Below are positions 1 through 11,934 of a DNA stretch of 64,000 nucleotides, piece after piece (within the stretch, counting starts at the first letter, position 1; each line of letters starts with the position of its first letter). Under the pieces are notes generated by a model that was not told the origin of the DNA, ran no database searches, and was given only the letters and a program-made list of their open reading frames with translations. The stretch comes from Bolinopsis microptera (Eukaryota > Ctenophora > Tentaculata > Lobata > Bolinopsidae). Location of the stretch: the NCBI RefSeq assembly GCF_026151205.1, contig NC_087082.1, forward strand, positions 2,694,001 to 2,758,000, in the 5' to 3' direction. The translations under genes and the position numbers were made by a program.

Positions 1-3000
1 AGTTTTTGCTCTCTATAAAACCAATGAGTTGTGAAAAACCCCAAAAAGGGATCAAACCTTCTGCATATAAAGCAAATATGCTGTCTTTTTGTGCCAAAAG
101 AAGTTTTGATGAGTTAAAGTTATTTTTCACCCTAGCAAAAGATAAAGTCACTGAAACATCCACCAGAACTGAAGCGGTGAATTCAATCATGATGTGTGAT
201 GCCATTTGGTTTTATATCTTCAATGCTAAATGTGATGACGCAGTAATTTATGAAATGTTTGTGTCTGAAGTTTTGGATTTATTTTTCCTTCTAGCAAATT
301 ACATGGAGAGTTTTCCATCAAGGAGAAGAGAGATAATTGGACACATTGTTGAGAAAGACTTCATTGTGAACCTGAAGAATGGCCAAGAAAAGGTATCAAA
401 GGGACTCAGATTTGCCAAGCTTGCAGTTACTTTAGAACCAGCTGTCCTGAAGAATGTTATGCCCTTATTGAGCAGTTTGGTCAAGATTGGTGATCCTGAT
501 CTTGCTAGTGGGCTTTATGAGATGCTGTTGAAGGTTGGCAATGTTAGTGACCTTAGTAATTGGCATGATCTTACTCAGATTCCAACTATTGAAGAACTAT
601 TTGGAGACCCTCTTGAAAAAGTATCATATTTGAGACCTGTGTTATTGTCCTCCGGATATGAAAACAGTGATGATTACTTGAATGTATACTACAGACTGTT
701 AAGAGCAGAGTGCTTTTCTGCTATACAAAAAGGTATAGCAGATTTTAAAAGTGGTAAGCTTGATGCAAGAGACATGAACATCTATGATAAAGTGTCTGTG
801 AGAGACATTGATATGGAGTACTCTTCTGTCCTGATATCACTCCAGTTTTCTCTTGAAAAACCAGTACATAATTGGAAAAAGTCAAGGAAGCTAATGTTTG
901 GTAATCTTTTATGCATCACCATCAAGGGAGACTTCTCAGATCCTATTTGGCTTACAGTAGCAGACAGAGATGAAACTATACTTCAAAAATACAATGTGAT
1001 AGGAGCACAACTTATTTCATTTGATGGTTCTGATACTGATGCAGCCAATAAAATAAGAAACCTGATGTTGCATTCTGGTAAAATGATAATGGCAGAAAGT
1101 CCTACTTATTTCCAATCATTTAAGCATGTTTTGACAAGTCTTAAAAACTCTGAAATAAGTAAATTTTGTATTGTTGACGAGATAGTTCATGGCAGTTATT
1201 ACAAATCTTTAAATTTCCACTCTCTGATTAATCCGTACTTGAGCAATGTAGGTTACGAAGAGCTGGAAGAAAACCAAAAGAAGGCTTTTTTACATGCATT
1301 ACAGAGCACATTAGGGATAATACAAGGCCCTCCAGGAACTGGAAAAACACTTGTTGGTGCAAAACTTGCACAAATGTTCCTTTGTTTACGAGATGGTGGA
1401 AAATTAAATAATCTCTTAGAAGTTAATAGTCGTTATGCTGGCTCTTCTGTTGATTCTTCTATTGATTATTCTACTGATTCTTCTACTGATTCTTCTACTG
1501 AATATGATGAGCTTAAAAGATCAGAATTGTTAGAAGAGAACCCACCCATTTTGATACTGACATACAAAAATCATGCTCTGGATGAATTCTTGAAACACTG
1601 CACTGAATTCTGTAACAAAGAATATATTACCCGGATTGGAAGTCAATCAAAAGAAGACATACTTAAAGATTGCTTACTCCACAATAAGATGAAAAGCTGG
1701 AAAATGAGAAGAGTGCCAACAGGTTCTGTGATTTCAGAGATCAAGGATTTATTTTTTGAACTTTCTTCTTTATTGTCTGAGCTAGAAATAACGAAAGTCT
1801 TCACAATTGAAAGTTTTATTAGCCGTTTGAATCTCGAACAACTCAAAGATTTTATAGACAATGCTATAAAGACTCCCTGGGAATATCCCCCTCAATCAGT
1901 GAATGTGAATGCAAAAGCAACACAGGCAATGCTGTCATATTTTACCGATTGGAAGGAAGAAGATGACTTCAAAGAGATTATTTTGCAATTAGTTTCTCAA
2001 CCATTTTTATACTCCAATCAAACTCTGGACATGGAGGAAAGGACAGAAATAATTATTGCTCAAAAAGTTAAGGATGCTTACGAAAATCACTGGCTACCCA
2101 ATAAGCAACTGTTAAAATCTTTGACTCAACTCCAGCAAAGTGGTGCTGCATTTTTTAATACATGCCAGATCGATAGCAGCGAAGATGAGGACGACTTTGA
2201 TGACCTTGAAGATGATACTTTTGGGGAAGATGATCTTGACGAAGATTACATTAATGAGCAGTTAATTATGAGATTTTCTGGTTTTGATGAAGATGAAACT
2301 AGATATTTTAGATCTACTAAGGATATCAAGTCAGCCAAGATGACTAAATTAGAAGCACGAATTAGGAGCAAGAGAAATATGGCTCAAGATATAAACAACA
2401 CAAGCATATTTTGCTTATCAGACTTTCCACCAAGTTGTGCTGTAAGCCAAGCCATTCTTAAAAAGAATAATCTATGGACTCTTTCAGCCATTGACAAATA
2501 TAAATTTATGTATAGTTTTTTGCAGTCTGGCTGCAATGAGCTGATGGATAAGATGAATGATTTGTTAGAAGAGATCAATATATTGCAAAAACAAAAAGAA
2601 ATGATTGACCACAAAAATAAATTGCAAGTTCTGAAGACTCAAAAAATTGTTGGAGCAACAATCATTGGAGCTTCTATCCAATTATCAATGATTAAAAAGT
2701 TGGCACCGAAAGTTATCCTCGTAGAAGAAGCTGCAGAGGTTTTAGAGTCATGTTTAGTTGCTGTTTTGAGCAAAAGCGTCCAAAAGCTAGTTCTCATTGG
2801 TGACCATAAGCAATTGAAGCCAAAGGTTGATACATACCATCTTAGGAGGGAATATAACTTTCACATTTCTATGATGGAGAGGCTGATAAAAATAGGATAT
2901 CCGTACGAAAAGTTACTGAGACAGGGACGTATGAGACCAGAGTTCTCTTGTATGCTGAAAGACATTTACCCAGAATACCAGGATTTCCCAGGGCTAGAGG

Positions 3001-5522
3001 CAGAAAGAAAGATTATAACGTGCTTACCTCATTCCATGTTTTTCTGGTCGCATCAGTTTCCTGAAAACAAAGATCGTTCAGTTAAAAACTTGGGCGAAGC
3101 CAACATGGTTGTAGCACTGGCTTTATTCTTCGTTGCCAGTGGCGTGAAGGAGGCTGATTTGACCATACTTTGTGCTTACATGGGACAAGTTCAACTTGTA
3201 AGGAAGCTTTATCGTGAGATGACCCTTTTGGAGCCACCCCGAGATATAACAAAGCAAACCACGGAAAAACAACTCATCGACATACGAACAATTGATGAGT
3301 ATCAAGGTGATGAAAATAATTTTGTGATTGTTTCATTGACTAGATCGAACCTCCATGGGAAGATCGGGTTCCTCGAAGAAATCGAGCGGCGTTGTGTAGC
3401 ACAATCTAGAGCAAAGTGTGGATTGTATTTCGTAGGAAATGGTAAGATGTTCACAAAAAGCAAAACATGGAAACCAATCATGGATACTATGGATGGGCAG
3501 AACCTCATCAGTAATAGGCTTCCTGTTACATGTTATAGGCATCCTGATAAAATTTATAATGTTTATCAGAAAGACGATATAGCTAAGAAGGAAACTGTGG
3601 ATAATTCCCAGTTGATGTACTTTGTTCACAATAAAAACAACTGGTGTAAGGTTATCTGCAATTCCTCCTTTCCCTGTGAAATTGAAGCTCATCGTTGCAA
3701 GAAACTGTGCACTCCACGACATGATGATACAAAGTGTAAAACCCCGGTTAAATTCACCTTTCTAGTTTGTCAACACACAACTTCAAAGCTTTGTTATGTA
3801 AGTGAAGAAGATATGAAGTGTGAAACCAAGATGTTGGTCAAGTTACCTGATTGCGGACACGAAAGAGATGTTGAGTGTCATACTTGGTCCTTTAAAAAGA
3901 ATCTAATCATCTGTACTGAGATTTGTTCTAAGTCCTACGACTGTCCATTTCAGCATAAATGCTCGAAGGTTTGTGGAAGATATCATCAGCATTTTGAAGG
4001 GGATTGCCCCGAACAAATCGAGTTTAAATTTCCCAAATGCAACCACACTGCTCATATTAAAAAGGTGTGTGGCAAACCTGTGCCAGATATAAAATGCAAG
4101 TTCCAGCTCAAATACAAGAGCATCCAGTGTGGTCATGAACAGATCCGAAAATGCTCAGAAGAAGAGGAATGTAAACTTACATGCAACAAACTAAGACCTG
4201 ATTGTGGTCATCCATGTACAAACATATGCAGTAAACCTTGCCTTGAAGTAGACTGCAAAATTTGCACAGAGCAGTATCAAAAGTCTATTGATGCTGCCAA
4301 AAAACTTGCTGAGGAGCAGTTGAAAATATGCAAACTGAATGAAGCTGATCCAGACTTCTTTGAACTGTTGCCTCTTTCCTCTGATGCAATGGTAAGTTTA
4401 GCTGGTGTAAAAGAAAAATGTGATTTGTTCTTAAGTCTGTATTCTACTTCGAAAGTTAAGGACATAATTGGTGTGTGGAAAATGAAATGTCCTCACAACA
4501 CATCCTCCTTTTGGGAATATGCTTCTAAATCTAATGGTATAGTGAAAGAGGACTTGTACAAATTGACTTCAGGTTTTCTCGACACTACCACCATTCAAAG
4601 TAAGGAGGATATGTTTGCCCACCTGATTGTACAGTCGTCAATTAACTGTTTTGAGTTTGTGAAATATGCAGGGAGTAGAATGGCATCACTTCGGGGAAAC
4701 GAATATACTTTGGTTGTTACAGAAGTGTTGCTAGGCGATAGTGTAGATAATGAAAAGTTGACAAAAGATAAGGTGAAAAGATCTAGAGATGCAGTGACTC
4801 GATTCCTAAAAAAGGAGAAAAAAGATTCAGTGATAACAAAAAGCACAAATGCACCATCAATTTACTCAGTGTACGAGAACAGTCAGATACACTTGAAGTA
4901 CATTGTACATTTTGTAACAGAAAAACTGGTTGCAAACAAAGAACTGATTTTGCAGGATGCTTTGAAAAATCTACCAGAAGGTGAAACAGTAATGAGCCTA
5001 TCTGGCATTGACCTACGTGATGTAAGTAATCCATTGATAGAAATGGTCCAAAAAGCAATTTCATTGTATAGAGGGCATTATTCACTACGAGATTCCTATG
5101 CAAAATCAAGGCAACCTCTCAAAGAAATCAAAGAAGTTGGTTTAGTTGTAAATCACCAGGCCAATCAAGCATACGAGAAAAAGCTTAAAGAATTGAAAGA
5201 AAAGCGAAAAGGAGGACACAAACTCGTGGAAGTATTTGCATATCATGCCACTAAGCCTGAGAATATTGATAGCATCATCAGAGCCAATCTTGATCCTGGG
5301 AGAGCTGGAAGTGCACATGGAACAGCACACGGTAATGGCTGCTACTTTTCAGAACATCCCGAGTTTAGTTTCAATTATGGGCAAGCAACTATGCTTATCT
5401 TTAAACTCATTCTCATCGAAGGTCAGTATAAGAAAGTACAGCCAGATGGAAAGGGATTTTGTCAGCAACTTGTGTTAAATGATGCATCATTGTTCAAACC
5501 CCAGTTTGTATTGCGTTTTTAG
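1..5522 (+). CDS. ZNFX1-like: ZNFX1-like helicase / NFX1 zinc finger / PARP fusion protein, copy A (5' partial)
   Basis: One long exon, open from the first base to TAG at 5520-5522 (about 1,839 residues seen). The reading frame enters mid-codon and matches copy B from its residues EFLLS onward, so the N-terminus lies left of the window. In order: a ZNFX1-type N-terminal region (LTQIPTIEELFGDP, YYRLLRAECFSAIQKGI); an SF1 helicase with Walker A GPPGTGK (near 1327), motif II VEEAAEVLE (near 2723), LIGDHKQLKPK, TIDEYQGDEN and RRCVAQSRAK; an acidic linker; one Cys/His-rich NFX1-type zinc-finger block (about 3640-4260); and a C-terminal PARP catalytic domain (about 5220-5520). In the PARP domain YHATKP supplies His and GNGCYFSEHP supplies Tyr, but the third triad position is Gln (FCQQLVLND). 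Ser/Thr/Asp 12-nt repeats at about 1447-1500 lie between Walker A and the next helicase motif. Family members bind RNA in innate defence and small-RNA pathways. The PARP fusion is absent from vertebrate ZNFX1. Reading frame certain; function inferred from family. Confidence 0.93.
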   Translation, partial: FLLSIKPMSCEKPQKGIKPSAYKANMLSFCAKRSFDELKLFFTLAKDKVTETSTRTEAVNSIMMCDAIWFYIFNAKCDDAVIYEMFVSEVLDLFFLLANYMESFPSRRREIIGHIVEKDFIVNLKNGQEKVSKGLRFAKLAVTLEPAVLKNVMPLLSSLVKIGDPDLASGLYEMLLKVGNVSDLSNWHDLTQIPTIEELFGDPLEKVSYLRPVLLSSGYENSDDYLNVYYRLLRAECFSAIQKGIADFKSGKLDARDMNIYDKVSVRDIDMEYSSVLISLQFSLEKPVHNWKKSRKLMFGNLLCITIKGDFSDPIWLTVADRDETILQKYNVIGAQLISFDGSDTDAANKIRNLMLHSGKMIMAESPTYFQSFKHVLTSLKNSEISKFCIVDEIVHGSYYKSLNFHSLINPYLSNVGYEELEENQKKAFLHALQSTLGIIQGPPGTGKTLVGAKLAQMFLCLRDGGKLNNLLEVNSRYAGSSVDSSIDYSTDSSTDSSTEYDELKRSELLEENPPILILTYKNHALDEFLKHCTEFCNKEYITRIGSQSKEDILKDCLLHNKMKSWKMRRVPTGSVISEIKDLFFELSSLLSELEITKVFTIESFISRLNLEQLKDFIDNAIKTPWEYPPQSVNVNAKATQAMLSYFTDWKEEDDFKEIILQLVSQPFLYSNQTLDMEERTEIIIAQKVKDAYENHWLPNKQLLKSLTQLQQSGAAFFNTCQIDSSEDEDDFDDLEDDTFGEDDLDEDYINEQLIMRFSGFDEDETRYFRSTKDIKSAKMTKLEARIRSKRNMAQDINNTSIFCLSDFPPSCAVSQAILKKNNLWTLSAIDKYKFMYSFLQSGCNELMDKMNDLLEEINILQKQKEMIDHKNKLQVLKTQKIVGATIIGASIQLSMIKKLAPKVILVEEAAEVLESCLVAVLSKSVQKLVLIGDHKQLKPKVDTYHLRREYNFHISMMERLIKIGYPYEKLLRQGRMRPEFSCMLKDIYPEYQDFPGLEAERKIITCLPHSMFFWSHQFPENKDRSVKNLGEANMVVALALFFVASGVKEADLTILCAYMGQVQLVRKLYREMTLLEPPRDITKQTTEKQLIDIRTIDEYQGDENNFVIVSLTRSNLHGKIGFLEEIERRCVAQSRAKCGLYFVGNGKMFTKSKTWKPIMDTMDGQNLISNRLPVTCYRHPDKIYNVYQKDDIAKKETVDNSQLMYFVHNKNNWCKVICNSSFPCEIEAHRCKKLCTPRHDDTKCKTPVKFTFLVCQHTTSKLCYVSEEDMKCETKMLVKLPDCGHERDVECHTWSFKKNLIICTEICSKSYDCPFQHKCSKVCGRYHQHFEGDCPEQIEFKFPKCNHTAHIKKVCGKPVPDIKCKFQLKYKSIQCGHEQIRKCSEEEECKLTCNKLRPDCGHPCTNICSKPCLEVDCKICTEQYQKSIDAAKKLAEEQLKICKLNEADPDFFELLPLSSDAMVSLAGVKEKCDLFLSLYSTSKVKDIIGVWKMKCPHNTSSFWEYASKSNGIVKEDLYKLTSGFLDTTTIQSKEDMFAHLIVQSSINCFEFVKYAGSRMASLRGNEYTLVVTEVLLGDSVDNEKLTKDKVKRSRDAVTRFLKKEKKDSVITKSTNAPSIYSVYENSQIHLKYIVHFVTEKLVANKELILQDALKNLPEGETVMSLSGIDLRDVSNPLIEMVQKAISLYRGHYSLRDSYAKSRQPLKEIKEVGLVVNHQANQAYEKKLKELKEKRKGGHKLVEVFAYHATKPENIDSIIRANLDPGRAGSAHGTAHGNGCYFSEHPEFSFNYGQATMLIFKLILIEGQYKKVQPDGKGFCQQLVLNDASLFKPQFVLRF

Positions 5523-6257
5523 TGATTAGTGATTTGAACAACAGTTTACACTTTACAACATTGTTTCATGTTTGGTACGTCCAGAATTTCTGGAAATTGA
5601 GGAAATGATTAAATTAAAATTGGTATTATTCCCATCAAAACTGGTTGAGGCATGGATTTTTTCGTTTGCTTAATTTCGTTTTTAATCGGCCCATTGGCAT
5701 TCATTTAGATAAATTATCTTGTTTAAATAATTTTTCAGTTTTTTTGAAAAGCTGTACAAAATTTTATTATATGTTGGTATGACGAATTATTATTATATGT
5801 TGGAAATTTGTATCATGTATTTAATATATTCTGATAACAATCTAAATCCTGATTTTCTTAAAGATCATATTAAATAATTAAATTCAAGATGAATTCCATT
5901 TAAATTATTATATTAGTAATTAATCATCTTCATGCTGTCAGCTGTATTCAGAGATAACTGTTTAATAGTCTTGACTACTGATAAGGAGATGGCATACCTA
6001 GTAAATATTCCCTCATGAAATTCTAGCTCTTTTTTTGGTTTGCTTGGTTTCCTTTTGAAGAAAACATAAAAAACGACATATATTCTTATCGCCACTCACA
6101 GCAGTAGTCTTGATCCAAAATTTCAACTCTTTTGTAACCAAAAATTAGCAGTAAATATGTGGTTTACTGTACCAATGTCCAATATGAACAACTGCTGATC
6201 AATTTTATCTACAAATCGTGTTACCGTAACAATTTTTACTTGATTAGCATGCATTTT
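5523..6257. other. Intergenic, 3' flank of copy A
   Basis: AT-rich sequence with no supported exon. It begins with the 3' untranslated region of copy A. No clear AATAAA signal was seen. Confidence 0.5.
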
Positions 6258-6266
6258 TTTAGATAT

Positions 6267-6267
<1 letters not shown>

Positions 6268-6317
<50 letters not shown>

Positions 6318-8864
6318 CAACCTCATTTTACCTCATGAGGCCAGCCAAAAAAGGCAAAATTGGGATGAGGTAAAATGAGGTAAAATGAGGTAAATAAATC
6401 TAGTTTTCTAAGCCTTTTTTTAGAGACAAAAAAGGTTTATTCGAAGTCATTATACTATAATTCGAGGCTGTGCATGGTCTCCCATGATATTTAATGGTTT
6501 ATTAGGGGTGATGTGGTCCCTGGGAAGGGGCATTCCCAGTTTAACCTACTTACTCTCAAAACTTGGGGTAAATAAAACTTCGCATTATAATTATTATTTA
6601 TGAAAAGAAAATTGAACATTTCAATTTCCATGATCCATTAGGAAATTGTTAATAGCACTTGCTAAGTTTTGTAAAGGAATTAGCAATAACTTTAGTGTCA
6701 CTTTGGCAGTTGCCAATTTATGGGGATATTTCCGCATTGCATGACATGGACCATTTAAATAATATCTTAGTTTGATATTGCGATTATCGAGTCACTCTGA
6801 AACAAATTGTGTCTAACTAGACCAAATGTAAACAACAGTTGTGCATGGAACTGGATTGGATATCTACATGAATTTAGTCGAAATTGCATAGTGAAAGGTC
6901 ATTTCATAATAAATTACTCATATAAACTCATACTTCATACTATTCTAAGTTCTTATGTACATGTTCAATGTTTCGCTGTAGAATAAAGGGCGGTTCAGAA
7001 AACCACCTTTCGTTGAAATAATTAGATATCACCTCTAATTATATTAGTTGCTCTATAGGGTCGGGAACAACCAAAAAAATTTTTGTGTCTCTAAGGTTTC
7101 GTATAATACTGACTTGGGCCACGCCCATATTTTTCACCAATTTTTAACAGGTAAAATTCTCTAAATCGTCAATTTAGTCACGAAGGAGTATGGAAGGAGT
7201 TCTAAATGTGTGCTCCTCTAATAGAAACAGTAGGAAATGGTTAACTTTAGTCGAGGTTTCAGGTCTCTACAATGTCGGGAAGTTCCTGCAGGAATTTGCG
7301 CATTGCGCTGAAGCGCAAGATTCACAGCACCAAAAGCGAAGGTCGTAGAGACATGAGACCTTGACTAAAGTTAACCATTTCATACCATTTCTATAAGAGT
7401 ATGCCACTTTCAGAGTCCTGAACACACTCCTACAGCTCTTAATCGTCAATTATATGAATTTTACCTGTTAAAATATATCATCTTTAACTGATATCAATTT
7501 AGTTTAACACTGTTAATTTTTTTTAAAAACATAATACTTCACACCAAACTAACGCACAATATGATAGTATAAAAAAGGAAGGTTTTCCTTGGATTCCAAA
7601 TTCAACTTTGATTATATCCTGGCACTGATTATCATTTCTCGATTGTTCTCCATTTTCCAATGCAGTCAGCAAGTTCCAATTAAGGTAGACTAGGTTTTCG
7701 AATCTTCATATTATGTTCAGAAGCAGGCCAGAAGGGGTTGTTACCAGAGGAATATCTTCTTGGAACAAGGGAATTAATGAGGTCTTCATTTATAACTCGT
7801 CAGTGACAGTCCGGACAGGATGAGCATTGACGAGATCCACTGATTACTTCATAGCTCGTCATTGATAGGATCAGTATTAAATGAGGTCGAATGATTACTT
7901 CATAGCTCGTCACTAACTGTATCAGCATAACATGACTAACAACTAACGAGGTCCAGTGATCTCTTGCTGATACGTCAAGACAAGACCAGTAAATAGCTAA
8001 AAATATCGAAAAAAATGAGCTTAGAAATTACAGAGTACAAATGCCTTCTTCACAACTAACTCTTCGGCCTCATCTTTTTAAATCACTCATTCCCTCTGAA
8101 ACAAGATAATGCTTAGGACTAGGAGGAACTTAGTTAAATTCTTTTATGATTCAGTAAGAGGAAAATTCCTTAGTAAGCTAACATTCTTTTGTAGGATGTT
8201 ACCACTTATCATATCTGTTATCCAGCATAATCCCACAACTAGACCCTCTTATTCTTGAGTCTTGACAATGACAGTAGCAATGTACACTATTTTGATGCTC
8301 GGTCCAGGTCTCCAAGAAAACCTTCCTTTTTATATTCTCATATTGTGTGTTAATTTGGTGTGAAGTATTATTTTCTTTTTTAAAAGTAACAGTGTTAAAC
8401 TAAAATGATATCAGTAAAAGATGATATATTTTAACAGGTAAAAATCATATAATTGACGATTAAGAGATATGGGAGTGTGTTCAGGACTCTGAAAGTGGCA
8501 TACTCTTATAGTAATGGTATGAAATGGTTAACTTTAGTCAAGGTCTCATGTCTCTACGACCTTCGCTTTTGGCGCTGTGAATCTTGCGCTTCAGCGCAAT
8601 GCGCAAATTCCTGCAGGAACTTCCCGACATTGTAAAGACCTGAAACCTCGACTAAAGTTAACCATTTCTTACTGTTTATATTAGAGGAACACACATTTAG
8701 AACTCCTTCCATACTCCTTCGTGACTAAATTGACGATTTAGAGAATTTTACCTGTTAAAATTTTTGCCGAGATTTACCTCATTTTACCTCATGAGGCCAG
8801 CCAAAAAAGGCAAAATTGGGATGAGGTAAAATGAGGTAAAATGAGGTTGACCCCCCCCCCCATA
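6268..8864. mobile_element. Foldback element with G-run ends (about 2.6 kb)
   Basis: Both ends carry the same inverted sequence: a 47-48 nt G run and then GTCAACCTCATTTTACCTCA on the left (6269-6335), mirrored by TGAGGTAAAATGAGGTTGAC and an 11 nt C run on the right (8831-8861). A unit of about 75 nt built on the palindromic motif ATGAGGTAAA occurs at 6318-6392 and 8775-8850. The 10 bp sequence TTTAGATATT lies directly outside each end (6258-6267 and 8865-8874) and looks like a target-site duplication. Inside is a second inverted repeat (7139-7592 against 8312-8763). No transposase ORF is visible, so it is non-autonomous. Confidence 0.75.
7139..8763. repeat. Inner inverted repeat, arms of about 450 bp
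   Basis: Sequence 7139-7592 reappears inverted at 8312-8763 with few mismatches and a loop of about 720 bp. Both arms start with TTTTAACAGGTAAAATTC at the outer side. The mirrored 60-codon frames at 7267-7449 (-) and 8453-8635 (+) are the same arm sequence read twice, not genes. This may be an older element nested in the larger one. Confidence 0.8.
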
Positions 8865-9080
8865 TTTAGATATTCCAATTTTACAACATTTAATGATACA
8901 TGTTTTTTTAATAACAACGTTTTATATAATTTTGTTTAAATTGCTTCGTTTGTCATAAATTCACACCTAAATTCAAAACACGTTACAGAAATAGGTGAAC
9001 TGTGAAGCACTTTAGGAAATATTATATTATTGTACCATAACTCAATAACAGTATTGATACATAGATAATTTAAGGGATCA

Positions 9081-9813
9081 TTAAGGGGGCAGGGGGGGGT
9101 CTTCATGGAAATTTTCTCAAAATCGACTTTTTCGTTGTTTCTGATAGATGGGAGTTATATCTATCAGATGCTTTTAATTCGATAGAAAAATATTGTTCCT
9201 AGCCGAAATTATCGCCGGTAAAAGGTCAGTGCTTGTGTGTAATTGTATTGCGCGAGCGATTTTTGATCGCGTGTCCTGAAAATCGAGTCTAAAAATCTAT
9301 CTTCTCCTACATTTTTTGAGCAATCACCCTCAAACTTTCAGGATATGTTCTAGTGATCATTTAGAAGAGATTATCCGGGCAAAATTTTGAGATAGGCTTT
9401 TAAACATTTTTTATTCGATTTTAAAAATCTTGGACCTCGAAAAATCGTCAAAAAACCAGGTCCAAGATTTTCAAAATCGAATAAAAAATGTTTAAAAGCC
9501 TATCTCAAAATTTTGCCCGGACAATCTCTTCTAAATGATCACTAGAACATATCCTGAAAGTTTGAGGGTGATTGCTCAAAAAATGTAGGAGGAGATAGAT
9601 TTTTAGACTCGATTTTCAGGGCACGCGATCAAAAATCGCTCGCGCAATACAATTACACACAAGCGCTGACCTTCTACCGGCGATAATTTCTGATAGGAGC
9701 AATATTTTTCTATCGGATTAAAAGCATCTGATAGATATCACTCCCATCTATCAGAAACAACTAAAAAGTCGATTTTGAGAAAATTTCCATGAAGACCCCC
9801 CCTGCCCCCTTAA
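9081..9813. mobile_element. 733 bp near-perfect palindrome bounded by TTAA
   Basis: The left arm begins TTAAGGGGGCAGG and the right arm ends CCTGCCCCCTTAA. The arms, about 350 bp each, pair along their whole length with only scattered mismatches, around a centre near 9448 (loop about 9436-9460). No coding capacity. TTAA at both ends is the target used by piggyBac-type elements, so a foldback MITE is likely. It ends 165 bp before the start codon of copy B. Confidence 0.8.
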
Positions 9814-10295
9814 CATGTTATTACGTAAGGTCATCTAGGGAGCAGGAGATTTGGAAAAGCTGTAATTTCCAAAAAATAGTCGTGATTTAACTGAAGTTAT
9901 AATATATAATCGTGAAAAATCTCTAACAAACTAACACAAAATATTATCTATGTCAGTATGTTATATAGCTCAAATGGATGGCTGATTCACTTGTTAACGA
10001 TGATTCTATCTCGGACGACCGACCATCAAGACCTCGAAGACGACCAAGATTAAAACCCCATGATATCCCACATTCCAATCCACAGGTGAATAATCAATCT
10101 TCACCAAATATGTCTTTAAGTCCACTCTTCAAAGGACCTAATATCTCTCTATTTGGAGACGGATGATATCATATTACTTTCAGATATTATTATACATTTG
10201 AATAATGATGATACCTCTAAAGTTGTCTGATTAGAAAGGCACTGTGAATCATAATTTAATAGCATTCTCAAACTAAAACCACAATTTTATCTCAG

Positions 10296-11934
10296 AGAAA
10301 TTCTGCCGTCCGTGGCAAGTGGAATAAAACATCCCAACCACAGCCATCAAGCAGCTCCAGTTCTCAATCTAAACCAAATTATAGGGTACGTTCTTTATAA
10401 ATCAAGCTTGCTTCTGAAAAATATAAATTAAAAATGATTGAATGATTATGATTAATATATAAAATATTTTCATCTCGTGATTATATTGCTGTTAGAATAC
10501 CCTCGTTGTCCCGAAATTCTTATTAAATAATGTACGATTTCTGAAATGTTTTATTTTCAGCAGAGAAATGTTCGACCATCTCATAGCAGACCACATGTTG
10601 CAGAAACAGATAGTAATCTATCGTCATTAAATAAAGCAATAGAAGAACGAAACAGAACCAATGCATTAAACCGGAGATCAGCAGGCAGCAGCTCCAATAA
10701 GGTAACTGGATTATCTGTATTAAAAGACCTAACAAATCTCAATCAATTTTATAGACATTGGTAGATCATAAATTTTTAATAGGTTTTAGCACATGCCATG
10801 CTGGAGTCTAATAGCTCATGACTTCCGAATTTGAAGTCGTTAGGTTAAAGCTGAGATGAGTAATTATTAACAGAAGTCAATTGGTCGCCTTTTTGGGACA
10901 TCCTGTGCTTTAAGAGCTTGAAATTGTAAGAGCTTATCTTTTAATATTTTCTAGGGAAAGTCTCCAGCTGTTAAAACGAAAACTGATACAAGGCAAAGCT
11001 GTCCTTACTGTGCATTGAACCCCGAGGAAATGTCATGCTATTACTGTCAAAAGGTCAGTATTAAATTTATCTAGTATCATTATAACACCAAGCATTTTCA
11101 TATCACCCTGGAAAAAAACATTCCTAACCTCAGCCATCAAGCAGCTCCAGTTCTCAATCTAAACCACATAGGGTACGTGCTTTATAAATTACTATCAAGC
11201 TTGCTTCTGAATAATATAAATTTTTTTAAATTATTGAATGATTATGATTAATTTATAAAATATTTTCATCTCGTGATTATATTGCTGTTAAAATACCCTC
11301 CTTGTGCCGAAATTCTTATTAAATAATGTACGATTTCTGAAATGTTTTATTTTCAGCAGAGAAATGTTCAACCATCTCATAGCAGACCGCATATTGCGGA
11401 AACAGAAAGCAATCTATCATTAATCTATCATTATAATAATGATTATGATGATTCATTATTAGATAAAGCAATAGAAGAACATAACAGAACCAATACATTA
11501 AACCGAAGATTAGCAGGCAGAACCTCCAATAAGGTAACTGGATTATCTGTATTAAAAAACATATTTCCCAATCTCAATAAAATTTATATACATTGGTACT
11601 TTGGTAGATCATAGATTTCTGATAAGTTTTTAGCACATTGTGGAGTCTAATAGCTCATGACTTCCGAATTTGAAGTCGTTAGGTTAAAGCTGAGATGAGT
11701 CATTAATAATGACTTCTGTTAATAATGACTCATTATTAACAGAAGTCAATTGGTCGCCTTTTTGGGGACATTCCGCGATTAAACTTAAGTATAAAATTTT
11801 AAAAGCTCATCTTTCAATATTTTCAGGGAAAGTCTCCAGCTGTTAAAACGAATATTAATACAAGGCAGAGCTGTCCTTACTGTTACTTTCCATTGAATCC
11901 TGAGGAAATGTCATGCTATTACTGTATTCAAAAG
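10296..11934 (+). repeat. Tandem duplication of three exons in copy B
   Basis: The segment 10296-11053 and its introns recur at about 11105-11934. Exon 3 (10561-10701) matches exon 6 (11357-11533, with a 36 nt Tyr/Asp-rich insertion), and exon 4 (10955-11053) matches exon 7 (11827-11934). Exon 5 is a shortened form of exon 2 that uses a new acceptor inside it. Intron sequence is duplicated too, so this was a DNA-level tandem duplication of about 0.8 kb. Confidence 0.9.

Noticed and set aside
3333..3722. 129-codon open frame on the - strand
   Set aside because: Antisense to the conserved helicase/zinc-finger junction of copy A; the sense frame is conserved in three paralogues and this one is not.
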